From contig NC_053153.1 in the NCBI RefSeq assembly GCF_016808335.1, positions 18,115,033 to 18,179,032 on the forward strand: a stretch of DNA of 64,000 nt. The letters run 5' to 3'. A program made the translations under genes and the position numbers. The notes below the pieces were generated by a model that did not search any database, had not been told where the DNA came from, and worked only from the letters and a program-made list of their open reading frames with translations. Within the stretch, counting starts at the first letter, position 1. Each line of letters opens with the position of its first letter. This DNA is from Panicum virgatum (Eukaryota > Streptophyta > Magnoliopsida > Poales > Poaceae). This document shows, one piece after another, positions 52,886 to 64,000 of the stretch.

Positions 52886-54140
52886 CATATATTTCCTTCC
52901 TCCTTCGCCCTTCCCGCTAACACTTGGTTTCTCATCTGCGCCTAGTGCCGCCACCATCGACGTCCCCGAGCACCGCGCCACCGCCGCCATCGACGTCGCC
53001 GCCCAGAGCCCCGCCGCGCGAGCCCAACGTCCCCGAACGCCGCCGCCCAGAGCCCCGACCAACCCACCAGAGACCCGCCGGAACACCGCCGCCGCCGTAA
53101 TGCCCTCGCCTCCATCCCCTGCCCGCCGTCGACCCGCCGCTACAGGCCATCCCAGCCCACGTCGCGACTACCCAAAGGTAGAGCTCGATCTCCTGAGTCC
53201 CCTCGACACCTTCCCCCACGCAAGGGACCCGATTGCATAGGTTTAGATCTTTCCAGGGGGTCCCGGCAAGATTCCAGGGGCTTTTTTATAAAACTTCCTT
53301 TAAGTTTTGTTTTAAATCCAGTGAACTTTGAAAATAGATAGAAATTCGTAGAAAAATAAGAAAAATGCAAATACAAAAAGTTTGATGATTTTTAGTGGAC
53401 CCAAACTAGTTAAACTAATTAATGGTTTAAGTAATTGAACTAAATCAAGAAAAATAATTTCTGTGCTAGGAAAAATTCCTTATTTTTACCAGAGCCTATA
53501 AACAACTAGTTATGATTGCTAGAAAAATGTGAACACTTGAAGTGCAATATAACTGTTTTTAAAAATCAGTTATACTTTATGCCTTAATAACTTGTGTTAT
53601 TTTTCATACCCTGTAAAGTTATCCATTAAATCTGAAAAATTTGCAGAGAACTCCTAACGTCCGCCATCCCTGCCCGGACCCCGTCGCGCGAGCCCAACGT
53701 CCTCGATCGCCGTCGACCTCACGCAGCCGCCCAGAGCCCCGTGTCCTCCGGCTCGCTCCGCCGTCGCCTGTGCGAGCCCAATTATTTGTTTAAATTTGTT
53801 TAGAAATTAGTTTAAATATGGATTATTTGTTTAAATTTGAAAATATGGATTATTTGTTTAGAAATTATGTTGTAAAATATATTATTTGTTAATTTGTTTA
53901 ATTTTGATGACAAATAGGGTGTTAATTACTTTTGAAATTATATTATTTAGAGTTCATGTTATTTAGAGTGAAATCATAATTTGTTGTTTAGAGTGAAATC
54001 ATAATTTGTTGTGTAAATAAAGGTATATTTACAAATTCTCGAAATGTATGAATGTATGTATGTATGTATGTGTAAAGTGAGTTTAAATTTCTTTTAAATA
54101 TTTCATGTATATTTTTTGAATTACTTAGAGAATATTTCTT
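52886..54140 (+). other. Leader and intron-like DNA of the second CACTA remnant
   Basis: GC-rich exon-like blocks at 52930-53240 and 53640-53780 share words such as GCGCGAGCCCAACGTCC. They are separated by AT-rich DNA with donor- and acceptor-like borders (CCCAAAG/GTAGAG near 53175; TTTGCAG near 53645). A TATG tetranucleotide run lies near 54050. No protein is recognised. Confidence 0.35.
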
Positions 54141-55318
54141 GATAACAATGACTTCTTACGAATCGATCCGAAGATGTCGATGATCTTGATCTTGTGGTCT
54201 TCGGAGCATCTTGTTGTGCATCCTTGGTTTCAAGGTCATCACCGATTCACCAGCGAGTAGCATGGCTCCAATGGTCTGTCTCCATGGTTCTTGCTTTGCC
54301 TAAGGTGTCGGGATCGAAGGTGTCTCCCATGCTTTGTGTCAATGATCAGAGCGGTCTCTTTCTTTGATTGCACTCGACTAGAAGCTTCTTGAGCATCCCA
54401 TGGAGAAGATGGGTGACATCAAGGTTCCTATAATCTTGTTTCCTCTAGCGTTGGTCAACATCAAATCATCAACTTTTGTGCACAAGGTTCTCCAAATACC
54501 TTGCGACATCGTCATCACTTTCTCCATTGTTTGTTGCTGCCTCTTCTTCGTTGAATTCCTTGATCATCCTGCACAAAACATGTACCAAAATTCTAATCCA
54601 TGGAAAGCCTTATGAAATTACCTTTTCAACGAGTGGTCATTTATCCCAAACGGACTCCGGATGAAGAAGTTATGGTTGTTTTACTCCGGCACTACGCTCT
54701 GTCCAAAGACATTTCAGAACGCGCAGTGTTGAAAGATTTTACCATAACTCTTCACACCGATCTCCAAAATTCATGATTCATGAAGCGTTGGAAAGTAGAC
54801 TAGATGGAGCTTCAAAATAATCTATTATTTACTCATGGTACTTCTCTGATTTTGGACAAAAAACTCATTACAATAGTAACACTTTGGAGATGATGATGAT
54901 CCGATCGCACGATTTTCTTCGCGGGCATGCTTCATACATATTGCTTGAACAAACATTTTTTTTCCAAAAACATTAGTCTTTAAAATCAATTGACACGGCG
55001 GCGTACCTTATTTATCATCTTTTGCTTTGGGGAGTGAGGACTCGATAGCGGATGCTGGGCCACTAACAAAAGTTAGCACCTACCACTAAAGAGCGGGTCT
55101 TCACGTAGCCATCAACTTGCTTGAGTGAGATTGGACTTGTCAAAGTACGGACGTTGAGAACTTCTCAATCACTTTGTGTCTAGGGTTTTACCTGCATTCA
55201 TGGACACAAACAAGAAAAACAGGATATATGCAATAATAAAATTAGGGTTAGTCCAAAAACTAGATAGATCGCCCTAGGGTTCATGTTGCCGATCCCCGGC
55301 AACGGCGCCAGAAAAGCT
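54141..55318 (-). repeat. Truncated left internal unit
   Basis: Near-identical to 61944-63121. Begins abruptly at GATAACAATGACTTC, next to the CACTA remnant. It carries the primer-proximal leader and one copy of the diverged internal repeat (about 54560-54900). Confidence 0.85.
55293..55310 (-). other. Primer-binding site, tRNA-Asp
   Basis: The minus strand reads TGGCGCCGTTGCCGGGGA, eight bases after the LTR end. Its complement, TCCCCGGCAACGGCGCCA, equals the 3' end of plant tRNA-Asp(GUC) with CCA. This primer is common among Ty3/gypsy elements of grasses. Confidence 0.85.
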
Positions 55319-56776
55319 TGTTGACGCTCCTTAGCGCCCCGATTTGTATACCGCAAGCGCACGGTTCGTGTAGCTTTTCCCTTAGAGTATTACCCCAAGG
55401 TTTATCAATCCGTGGATCGACAAAGAACTACCTAAGGTTTTCCATCTAATCTAATGGATCTATCCTAACATGAAGCATTGATTGCATATAAAGGGTAAAC
55501 CTTTAATAGATATGAGTGATATGTAGAGGTTGATCTCATCCATGAACATAGACTTAATCATAGCAAAACCAAAGATATGACTAGGCATATCGTCATCTAG
55601 TTGTAGTTCAAGCTAACGAGCGGATAAATCATGCATCTCAATCAAAAGCATCTTTAAACTCAAAATCTCCAATCCGATCCCTCGATACTCCACCTACTTA
55701 GTGGCAACGGCCTGTCATGACGCCACCCCTTTCAACAAGATACCCTGAAGCAAGTCGAACCCCCTTTGGTAGTTCCGCCATGAACCTCTAGCCACCATGA
55801 CTACAAGATCATGCTAAGCAATCCATCTCGATAATAGATCTAAGATGAAGCAAACCCAAAGAGAAGAACGAAATCGAAAGAGAGAACATGATCGCTAATA
55901 GATTCGGAAGACATGATTATCATTACTCACATAATAGATTCGTTTGGATCATCACCGCCATGTGCACACCATCGATGAATCCAACTAGCTCTTGAACTCC
56001 GCCATGGCACAACCACGCAGGGAGGCCACGGCGGCTAGGGTTGGCCTAAGCCATCTCCTAGACAACTTCGAAGACTTGCGGCGGCCGTCGTCTCCCTCCG
56101 GTCTTGACCCTAGGTTTTCGTCGAGTTCTGAGAGGATGGATGCTTCGAGTTGAATAAGGTGCGAGCTATTTATAAGCCGAGGAAGCCACCGGTCGAAGGG
56201 GAGGTCGAACCGACCTAAAAAAGGGCTGGGCCGGCCGGCCCAATGGGCCTAGGCCGGCCGGCCTGGCTCATTCCTTCGCCATCTCGTGTCCTCCTTTCGC
56301 GTGCAGACTCCTCGCATCTTCTAGAGTTCATGTCCTTCACGATTGCACCCCTTTTGACGTCGTTATCTTGGAGATATCTTCGAGGAAAGGATATGATAGG
56401 GAATCCTTCCTTAAATCTTCATTTGCTTTGCTTAATCCCGATGTATCTTGATCTCATCTTCGTGGGCTCGGTCCCTTGGGCTCTCTTGGAGGATGGACGT
56501 GCGTGAATGGGCTTTGAATCAACATGGGCTTTGGTCCTCCCTTTGGGCTTTGGCCTTCGTCTTTCCCCGTGTCAGCGCTCGATCACGGGCCTCGTCATTT
56601 CATGCTCCAAAATAGACCAAAAACCTGCAAAAATGAAGTTCCTCCAAAATATATGTGCAAGTGTGAAAATGACCAATAATTAGGCCGGTGTTAGGATGGT
56701 TAGTGATTTTGATATTAAATTCATGCCATTATCAAGCATAAACAAGGGATAAAGTGGGTACTTAAGGAGCGCCAAC
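55319..56776 (-). repeat. Complete LTR, 1458 bp
   Basis: Begins TGTTGACGCTCCTTAG and ends AAGGAGCGCCAACA on the plus strand, extended inverted tips. A palindromic GGCCGGCCGGCC pair lies at about 56230-56265. A likely minus-strand TATA box (complement of GCTATTTATAAG) lies near 56165. Confidence 0.85.
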
Positions 56777-59700
56777 ATTCTCCCATGCTTAAACCTTGCT
56801 CGTCCTCGAGTAAGTCCAGGAGCTTTGCTTATAAAGAAATCAGCGTTGCCCCTCAATGTCCTCTCAGCACTTAGTCATACATAACAAAACATATTGCTCT
56901 CTCAAGTATTTAGCATTTAAGTTCATGTTGTGACCGGCTACTTTTTCATTATGGAAGATAGACTAGCAATTAAAGAACAAGCCACAATAATAAATAAATG
57001 CAATGCTCTCAAACTTAAGCGAACTTCAAACCTTTACCTTGTTTCATCGTGAAGAGTTTTCAAAAGAATTCATATCAAACATAAGTGAGGTTCTCTTGCA
57101 AAAGATCATGGAAATACTCATCTCATCAAGTCGCTCAAGCCTACATTAGATTGTTTTCAACCTATTCTACTCATATATAAAAGTGGAAGGCTTATGTGGA
57201 GTTTGGTAGGTAAAAACAATCCTAGCAAAACATTATACTTGAAATATTATCAAACTAAGAGAGAGATCTAATGGAATTACCGGGACTAGTAAAAAAGGCC
57301 ATTGGAAAATAATGTTGGAGAGGGGGAAAGATGAAACACACATATTTAGATAGGTGGACATGTGCAAGTGGCAAATGGATGATCCCGAGACATAAATGAA
57401 GTTCTCGTTATCGGATTGCACATGGTTGGAAGATTTAAGTATGGAATAGTTCTTCAAAGTAACTTAGAAAATTAATGAAGACAAAAAGAGCTAAGGAGCA
57501 TTTTATTCTTCTCTTTTTTTTTCTTTTTCTATCATTTTTCTATTTTCCTCTTTCTTTCTCTTTTTTTTCTTTCTTTTTGCTCCTTAGAACTTTTGATAAC
57601 ATAGAATACTTACCCAGCCATCCCCCCATGCTTGAACGAATGCTCGTCCTCGAGTATGAATAGTGGGAGAACCAACTAGCTAGGGTAAGTATCTCAAATT
57701 CACCTTCTTCTTCGTAGAACCACTTGAATCTCGGGGAGCCTTGTCTCCCAAAACTTTTCTTTATATGGTGCCCTTGATTCTTTTGATTCCGTCGAAATGA
57801 TAATCCATACTCAAATTGGGTTGTGGTTAAGGAGGTAATCACAAAAAGGTATTTTTGGTTTAGGGTGGATATCCAGCGAGGTTTGTAAGATTCCCGAAGT
57901 AGAAACTCACAATGCAAGGATAAATAGACTAGCAAAAAGGAGGTTACACAAAAAAACGGAATGACCAGCTTCTTAGTCTCATACCAAAGAAATCAATCTT
58001 AATCCAACTCATCAAAATATAATTTTGCAATCTAAAGGTTTCATCATGAAAGAATATATTTCTATAGGCTTTGGTAGGTAGAACTTTGCAAGAGATTCAC
58101 AAATGTAGATAGCATAGGAATTAAGTTTTCAAATTAAACAACACAAAGTGTAAGGTCATCGGTAGACTTAAATCAAAGGGCAACATAGAATATGTGGGTT
58201 TAGAATTTAGTCATTTAACCTCCACAAATAAAAGAGCCGGTATTTAATCATTTTAATTCCATTTAATTGAGAGAAAATAGTCAAGTCATATACAACATAG
58301 CGTAGGTAAAACAAAGCGGCAACTTCCATCATTTTTCCATAAGCATAAGGCATTGCCAAAATGTATCAATGTGGTGAGCACAAAGTGATGGTGATCCTAC
58401 ACTTATTGAAAACAAAAATAAAACTAGGTTGTCCTCCTAGAAGCCATGTGATAGGTTGAGAGATAAATACAAAGGTTGCATCTATGGTTGAAGGCATATG
58501 TGTACAAGCATTTAGAAAAAGAGAGAGTTGAGGAAGAATTACCGTCCTTCTCGATGCTCGTAATGAAGTGTAGCGTGGCCTCCCCCATACTTAAGCATTG
58601 AGCTAAGCATGGAAGAAGAATCATGAGCATCTTGTGGCAATTGTGATTGTCTTACTCCATGAGATCTTTCTTCCTTGTCCACGAAATCCTCCCCCATGCT
58701 TAGCATGATGCTAGGCATGGAAGGAGAAGATGGATCATCTTGCAATTCTTGAAGTCCTTCCCTCATGTGTATGAATATCATTTTCAATGTGTCTTCATCT
58801 TTATTGCCTAAATTTTCCTTCAACTTCTTCTTGAACTAAGTCATGGTCCCAATCATTGCTTCACGTCGTCGTCGCCTCCTTCAATTCCTCGTTGTCCCAT
58901 TGCTGCCTTATCTTCACGAATTTTTTCTTTCCATTTCCAGAACAGAACCTGTACTGAAACATTGCTCCATTGCGAAGTGCATGAATTTTCCTTTCCAACG
59001 AGTCCTTATTTGCCCAAAATTGATTCCGAACAAGAGAGTTGTGTCCATTTTATCCCAGCGCTGCAATCTGTTCCGAATTTCAGAACGCGCAGCGTCCAAA
59101 CTTTTTGCCATATCTCCTTGTACAGGTCTTCAAATTCATTGATCTTGAATGCGTTGGAACGGGAATTTCATGGAGCTTCTGAATATCAACTTTTAATGCC
59201 TTGTACATCTCTGTCCATGTGCAAAATTTGATGAAAACAGCAGGGCTTGCTCTCAAACTTTGGAGATGTTGACGAATTTGATTTCTTCTTTGATCACGAA
59301 TTCATGGGAACGCTTTGTCATGCGTGCAAAACAATTCAAGTGCACAATCTACCCCCAAGGTGACAGTCGGGAGTAGAGACAATTGCCAACAAACCTACCA
59401 TTTCTAAGATCTCAAATTGTGGCATAGGTAGCTTAGCGGAAAAAAAAACCTAGTGAGTGTACGTGTGTGCTAGTGTAAATGCAAATGAGAGGAAGGTATA
59501 TAAACAAAGACAATGTTTACACCTAGTTCTAAACACCATATTTACATCTAGGTTGCCGAACTTCTCCATAGCCAAAAAGACTTATTTATCGAAAAAGGAC
59601 CAAGCAACCGAGCTAACAATGTTTTAGAAGTAGGTTTATGGGTTTCCTATATTTTGGTCTTAAAACAAAAATTTTGAAGAGAGAGTGTTGGGTATAGAAA

Positions 59701-62700
59701 TTCTATCTAAGGTGGTTTCAAAAAAACTAGAGAGAAACAAAAGTTAGATTTTTTATTTTTGAATAAAAAACATACCCTATGGTTTTAGGATTGCTCTTTG
59801 AGTAGTTTTACTAAGGGTTTTAGGATCTCAAAAGCGAGGCTAGTCAATGTTTTTAGAAAAGGTTTTTTTTAATGCAACATGCAATGCAATGCAAGGGTGA
59901 GACGAAAAACATGGTATGCAATGCAACACGGGGTGCGTGAATAAAATGATATGACATGATGAGATGGTCTAAAACAAAATAAAAAGTTAGCCTAAGTTAA
60001 CTAGCCACAAGTTTAGAATTAAAGGGTGGTGCAACACTTCATATTTCCCCCTAAAAGGACACAAAGAAAAAGACTCTAAACACTAATATGCACACAAAAA
60101 GGTCTACAAGTTTCCCAAGATCAAATAACAAAGTGCTCCCTCAATAACATTTAGAATGAACAACATGAAGTTGTGGTTTTTATTAGAGCAATGGTACAAT
60201 ATTACTTGATATTCCGATTAAAGAGTGCAATGTAGACGGTCATATTAATATATATAAAATAAAAGATCGGGTTGCCTCCCGCAAAGCGCTTCATTTAGAG
60301 TCATAGAGCTCGACTTTCTTACATACCTTCTCATTGATACGAAGCCATGGTCCTTCATGCAAGAGGTGAAGGTGTTCCATGCAGCTCTTATTCCACTTCC
60401 CATGTTGGACATGATCAATCACGCTTAATGGAAAACTTGCCCAATCGTCTCTCACATCATGGTCACCTCCTTCTTTGTTGTCCTTTGTCGCTACCTTTCT
60501 TTTCACGGATTTTTCTCTCTGTCCAGATAGGGAATTGCTCCAAACAACTGATCCAATGCAAGGTGCACGAAATCTTCTTTCCAACAAGTCTTCATTTGCC
60601 CAAAATGCATTCCAATTGAGAGAGTTATGCCCCTTTTTCCCGTCACTGCAATCTGCCCCGTGCTGATTTCAGCACGTGCATCTCCGATGTTTGAGACATA
60701 GCTCCTCCAGTGGGTCTTCAATTGTATCGATCATGGATGCGTTGAACCGAGGACTTGATGGAGATCCTGAATATTCAACTTTCTTGCATTGTAAATCTCT
60801 GGACTTGCGCACAAAATTGATGAGGCTTAGCGACGTCCGTTCTTGAAACTTGAAGATGTTGATGATGGTGTTCAAAATTTTGGGCACAGTTTCCCTCCTC
60901 ATCATTTGAGTTTCATGTCCTGCATGGTTAGTGAAATTCGGGACTTCTCCCGACATGTGCTCTTTTAGGGTCATGAGCTTCACCAAGCGCAAAGCAAGAT
61001 CAAGATTTGCAATTATTTGTAAACATATGCAACATAATCACATCCTCAATTAAATTTCATCAACAAGACATGGTGTAATTAAATGCAGCATGTGTTTCTT
61101 GCATATCGCGGAACTCATTATTAGTCAGAGGTTCTTTAAATCAACCTTCTCAAGAAACTCTAGCCTATCATCATGAAAAGAACAAGGCATAGAATTTAAA
61201 CTTTCATTCCAACTATCGGTTCAAGCATGAGATTTTTAAAGATTATCAACAAAACCAATAGAAGCTTGAGAATTCACTGTATACCTTAGCCTCGGAGCTT
61301 TTTCATACTCATTGGAGTCGTGGTGCTTTGTGCGAGATGTTATCTTGATGCACTCTTCGTGATCTGTCGTGGTTTGCTTCTCACGTCTCCATGTGTTGAA
61401 TGTTGCGCTCTTGTAATCCGTCGTGGTTTGTTTGCAACATCTTCGTTTGTCAAAGGTCGACCGCTTGTGCCTTCATTTGCCAATGTCATTGGGGTTCTTC
61501 CTCTATTCCAAGCCTCTGAATTTTATCATGTACGCTTGATGAAAACATCGCCCAAGCTCACCTTCATTGTTATCATCGTCATCTTCTCTATCTTGTTCTC
61601 ATCACGTTGCTCCTGCCTCTTCTTCGTGGAATCTCTCCTGTATACTCAACAGAACATATACCAAAATATAGATCTATTGAAATGTTTAAGAAATTACCTT
61701 TCCAACGAGTGGTCATTCGCTTTAAACGGAGTCCAAACGAGGGAGTTATGCCCGTTTCACTTTTGGCGCTGCGTGCTGTCCAGAAATTTCCAAAGTGCAC
61801 AACCTTCAATGTTTTGGCCATACCCGATTGTAGGAATCTCCGATTGACTTGGTTCTTGATTCGTTGGGACGGGAACTTCGTGGAGATTTTGAATATCTAA
61901 AAATATGCTGCTATTTGCTTCTGAGGTTAAGCATAATATTGATGATAACAATGACTTCTTACGAATCGATCCGAAGATGTCGATGATCTTGATCTTGTGG
62001 TCTTCGGAGCGTCTTGTTGTGCATCCTTGGTTTCAAGGTCATCACCGATTCACCAGCGAGTAGCATGGCTCCAATGGTCTGTCTCCATGGTTCTTGCTTT
62101 GCCAAAGGTGTCGGGATCGAAGGAGGCTCCCATGCTTTGTGTCGATGATCAGAGCGGTCTCTTTCTTTGGTTGCACTCGACTAGAAGCTTCTTGAGCATC
62201 CCATGGAGAAGATGGGTGGCATCATGGTTCCTATAATCTTGTTGCCTCTAGCGTTGGTCAACTTCAAATCATCAACTTCTGTGCACAAAGTTCTCCAAAC
62301 ATCTTGCGACATCGTCATCACTTTCTCCATTGTTTGTTGCTGCCTCTTCTTCGTTGAATTCCTTAATCATACTGCACAGAACATGTACCAAAATTCTACT
62401 CCATGGAAAGCCTTATGAAATTACCTTTTCAACGAGTGGTCATTGATCCCAAACGGACTCCGGATGAAGAAGTTATGGTTGTTTTACTCCGGCACTACGC
62501 TCTGTCCAGAGACATTTCAGAACGCGCAGCGTTGAAAGATTTTACCATAACTCTTCACACCGATCTCCAAAATTCATGATTCATGAAGCATTGGAAAGTA
62601 TACTCGATGGAGCTTCAAAATAATCTATTATTTTCTCATGGTACTTCTCTGATTTTGGACAAAAAACTCATTACAATAGTAACACTTTGGAGATGATGAT

Positions 62701-63121
62701 GATCCGATCGCACGATTTTCTTCGCGGGCATGCTTCATACCTATTGCTTGAACAAACATTTTTTTTCCAAAAACATTAGTCTTTAAAATCAATTGACACG
62801 GCAGTGTACCTTATTTATCATCTTTTGCTTTGGGGAGTGGGGACTCGATAGCGGATGCTGGGCCACTAACAAAAGTTAGCACCTACCACTAAAGAGCGGG
62901 TCTTCACGTAGCCATCAACTTGCTTGAGTGAGATTGGACTTGTCAAAGTACGGACGTTGAGAACTTCTCAATCACTTTGTGTCTAGGGTTTTACCTGCAT
63001 TCATGGACACAAACAAGAAACACAGGATATATGCAATAATAAAATTAGGGTTAGTCCAAAAACTAGATAGATCGCCCTAGGGTTCATGTTGCCAATCCCC
63101 GGCAACGGCGCCAGAAAAGCT
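56777..63121 (-). other. Internal region of the retrotransposon, apparently non-coding
   Basis: A purine tract on the minus strand (AAGCATGGGAGAA) abuts the LTR at 56776. A strong pyrimidine tract lies at 57500-57600. Scattered minus-strand frames are short; one (58823-58539) reads MKENLGNKDEDTLKMIFIHM without a known domain. At least four diverged copies of a unit of about 270-350 bp are present. No gag-pol motif was found on either strand. The primer site at 63096-63113 is identical to that at 55293-55310. Confidence 0.65.
58940..62720 (-). repeat. Diverged dispersed repeat family inside the retrotransposon
   Basis: Copies lie at about 58940-59260, 60530-60860, 61640-61910 and 62360-62700 (the last also at 54560-54900). 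Each has in order ACC(A)AAA-type words, CCAACGAGT or CCAACAAGT, CCCAAA, GAG(A)GTTATG or an equivalent, a CAGAA...CGCAG block, GCGTTGGAA or GCGTTGAACC, and usually GGAGATGATGATG-like words. Spacing is irregular and divergence is high, so the units are old relative to the LTRs. Confidence 0.6.
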
Positions 63122-64000
63122 TGTTGACGCTCCTTAGCGCCCCGATTTGTATACCGCAAGCGCACGGTTCGTGTAGCTTTTCCCTTAGAGTATTCCCCCA
63201 AGGTTTATCAATCCGTGGATCGACAAAGAACTACCTAAGGTTTTCCATCTAATCTAATGGATCTATCCTAACATGAAGCATTGATTGCATATAAAGGGTA
63301 AACCTTTAATAGATATGAGTGATATGTAGAGGTTGATCTCATCCATGAACATAGACTTAATCATAGCAAAACCAAAGATATGACTAGGCATATCGTCATC
63401 TAGTTGTAGTTCAAGCTAACGAGCGGATAAATCATGCATCTCAATCAAAAGCATCTTTAAACTCAAAATCTCCAATCCGATCCCTCGATACTCCACCTAC
63501 TTAGTGGCAACGGCCTGTCATGACGCCACCCCTTTCAACAAGATACCCTGAAGCAAGTCGAACCCCCTTTGGTAGTTCCGCCATGAACCTCTAGCCACCA
63601 TGACTACAAGATCATGCTAAGCAATCCATCTCGATAATAGATCTAAGATGAAGCAAACCCAAAGAGAAGAACGAAATCGAAAGAGAGAACATGATCGCTA
63701 ATAGATTCGGAAGACATGATTATCATTACTCACATAATAGATTCGTTTGGATCATCACCGCCATGTGCACACCATCGATGAATCCAACTAGCTCTTGAAC
63801 TCCGCCATGGCACAACCACGCAGGGAGGCCACGGCGGCTAGGGTCGGCCTAAGCCATCTCCTAGACAACTTCGAAGACTTGCGGCGGCCATCGTCTCCCT
63901 CCGGTCTTGACCCTAGGTTTTCGTCGAGTTCTGGGTGGATGGATGCTTCGAGTTGACTAAGGTGCGAGCTATTTATAAGCCGAGGAAGCCACCGGTCGAA
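63122..64000 (-). repeat. Second LTR, truncated by the window end
   Basis: Matches 55319-56197 with about half a dozen differences over 879 bp (for example TATTCCCCC for TATTACCCC, and TTCTGGGTGGATGG for TTCTGAGAGGATGG). This points to a recent event. Confidence 0.85.

Larger units (their letters stand above)
54141..64000 (-). mobile_element. Tandem LTR-retrotransposon array (internal-LTR-internal-LTR)
   Basis: Sequence from 54141 to about 56197 recurs at 61944-64000 with a constant offset of 7803 bp and few differences. Each copy comprises about 1.18 kb of internal sequence followed by an LTR. A tRNA-Asp primer site lies on the left of each LTR and a purine tract on the right of the complete one, so transcription is on the minus strand. 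The middle LTR serves as 3' LTR of the right unit and 5' LTR of the left, truncated unit. Such arrays arise by unequal recombination between LTRs. The 6.3-kb internal region shows no gag, protease, reverse transcriptase or integrase, so it is non-autonomous (LARD-like). The right LTR runs off the window; no TSD is available. Confidence 0.85.

Noticed and set aside
57475..57663. Phe/Leu-rich frame suggesting a membrane protein
   Set aside because: Translation of a pyrimidine tract inside a non-coding retrotransposon region.

Overview
The window is plant nuclear DNA from a grass, probably a panicoid. The signs are spliced genes with GT-AG introns, grass-type gene fragments, and dense nested transposable elements. 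No gene of ordinary cellular function is intact. The host genes are decayed: a CYP71-clan cytochrome P450 (minus strand, 665-2368) and a seven-exon terpene synthase (plus strand, 35575 to about 44680). Together they look like the remains of a terpenoid-biosynthesis locus. Almost everything else is mobile DNA, and I could fix many element ends to the base from target-site duplications (TSDs).

Layout. 1-3.8 kb: P450 pseudogene with a hAT element just upstream of its ATG. 4.3-6.8 kb: GC-bounded block with a possible captured gene fragment. 7.6-13.6 kb: a hAT-type MITE interrupted by a Tourist-type MITE, next to which sits Mutator-like element A (MULE-A, 8374-13617). 15.4-22.7 kb: a Pack-MULE with about 150-bp terminal inverted repeats holding pieces of eIF1, ATG18 and a MYB-like gene, all on the minus strand. 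A 2.76-kb solo LTR splits the ATG18 piece, and a foldback element holding a hAT MITE is also inside. 22.7-31.8 kb: a minus-strand LTR retrotransposon containing a SINE and a hAT element. Its 5' LTR is split by MULE-B (26642-31705), a sister of MULE-A. 31.9-34.3 kb: a Helitron whose empty site survives as a paralogue at 45 kb. 35.6-44.7 kb: the terpene synthase, interrupted by a Tourist MITE, a 3.5-kb hAT element with a deleted transposase, and a 1.1-kb hAT element. 46.3 kb: a second Helitron 3' end. 46.8-52.1 kb: a CACTA element with a TNP2 transposase broken by four stops. 52.7-54.1 kb: remnant of another CACTA. 54.1-64 kb: tandem LTR-retrotransposon array (internal-LTR-internal-LTR), tRNA-Asp primed, with no recognisable gag-pol.

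How the parts relate. MULE-A and MULE-B are differently damaged copies of one family. Its parent probably carried a MuDR-type transposase, a plant-mobile-domain gene, a GRF zinc-finger gene and a MYB/SANT-like gene with an acidic tandem-repeat tail. Transcription would start at TATA boxes inside the terminal repeats and converge. The 3.5-kb hAT element shares its termini with MITEs at 7.6 and 20.0 kb, so it resembles the parent of that MITE family. Gene boundaries in GC-rich stretches and family names given without a search are the least certain parts.
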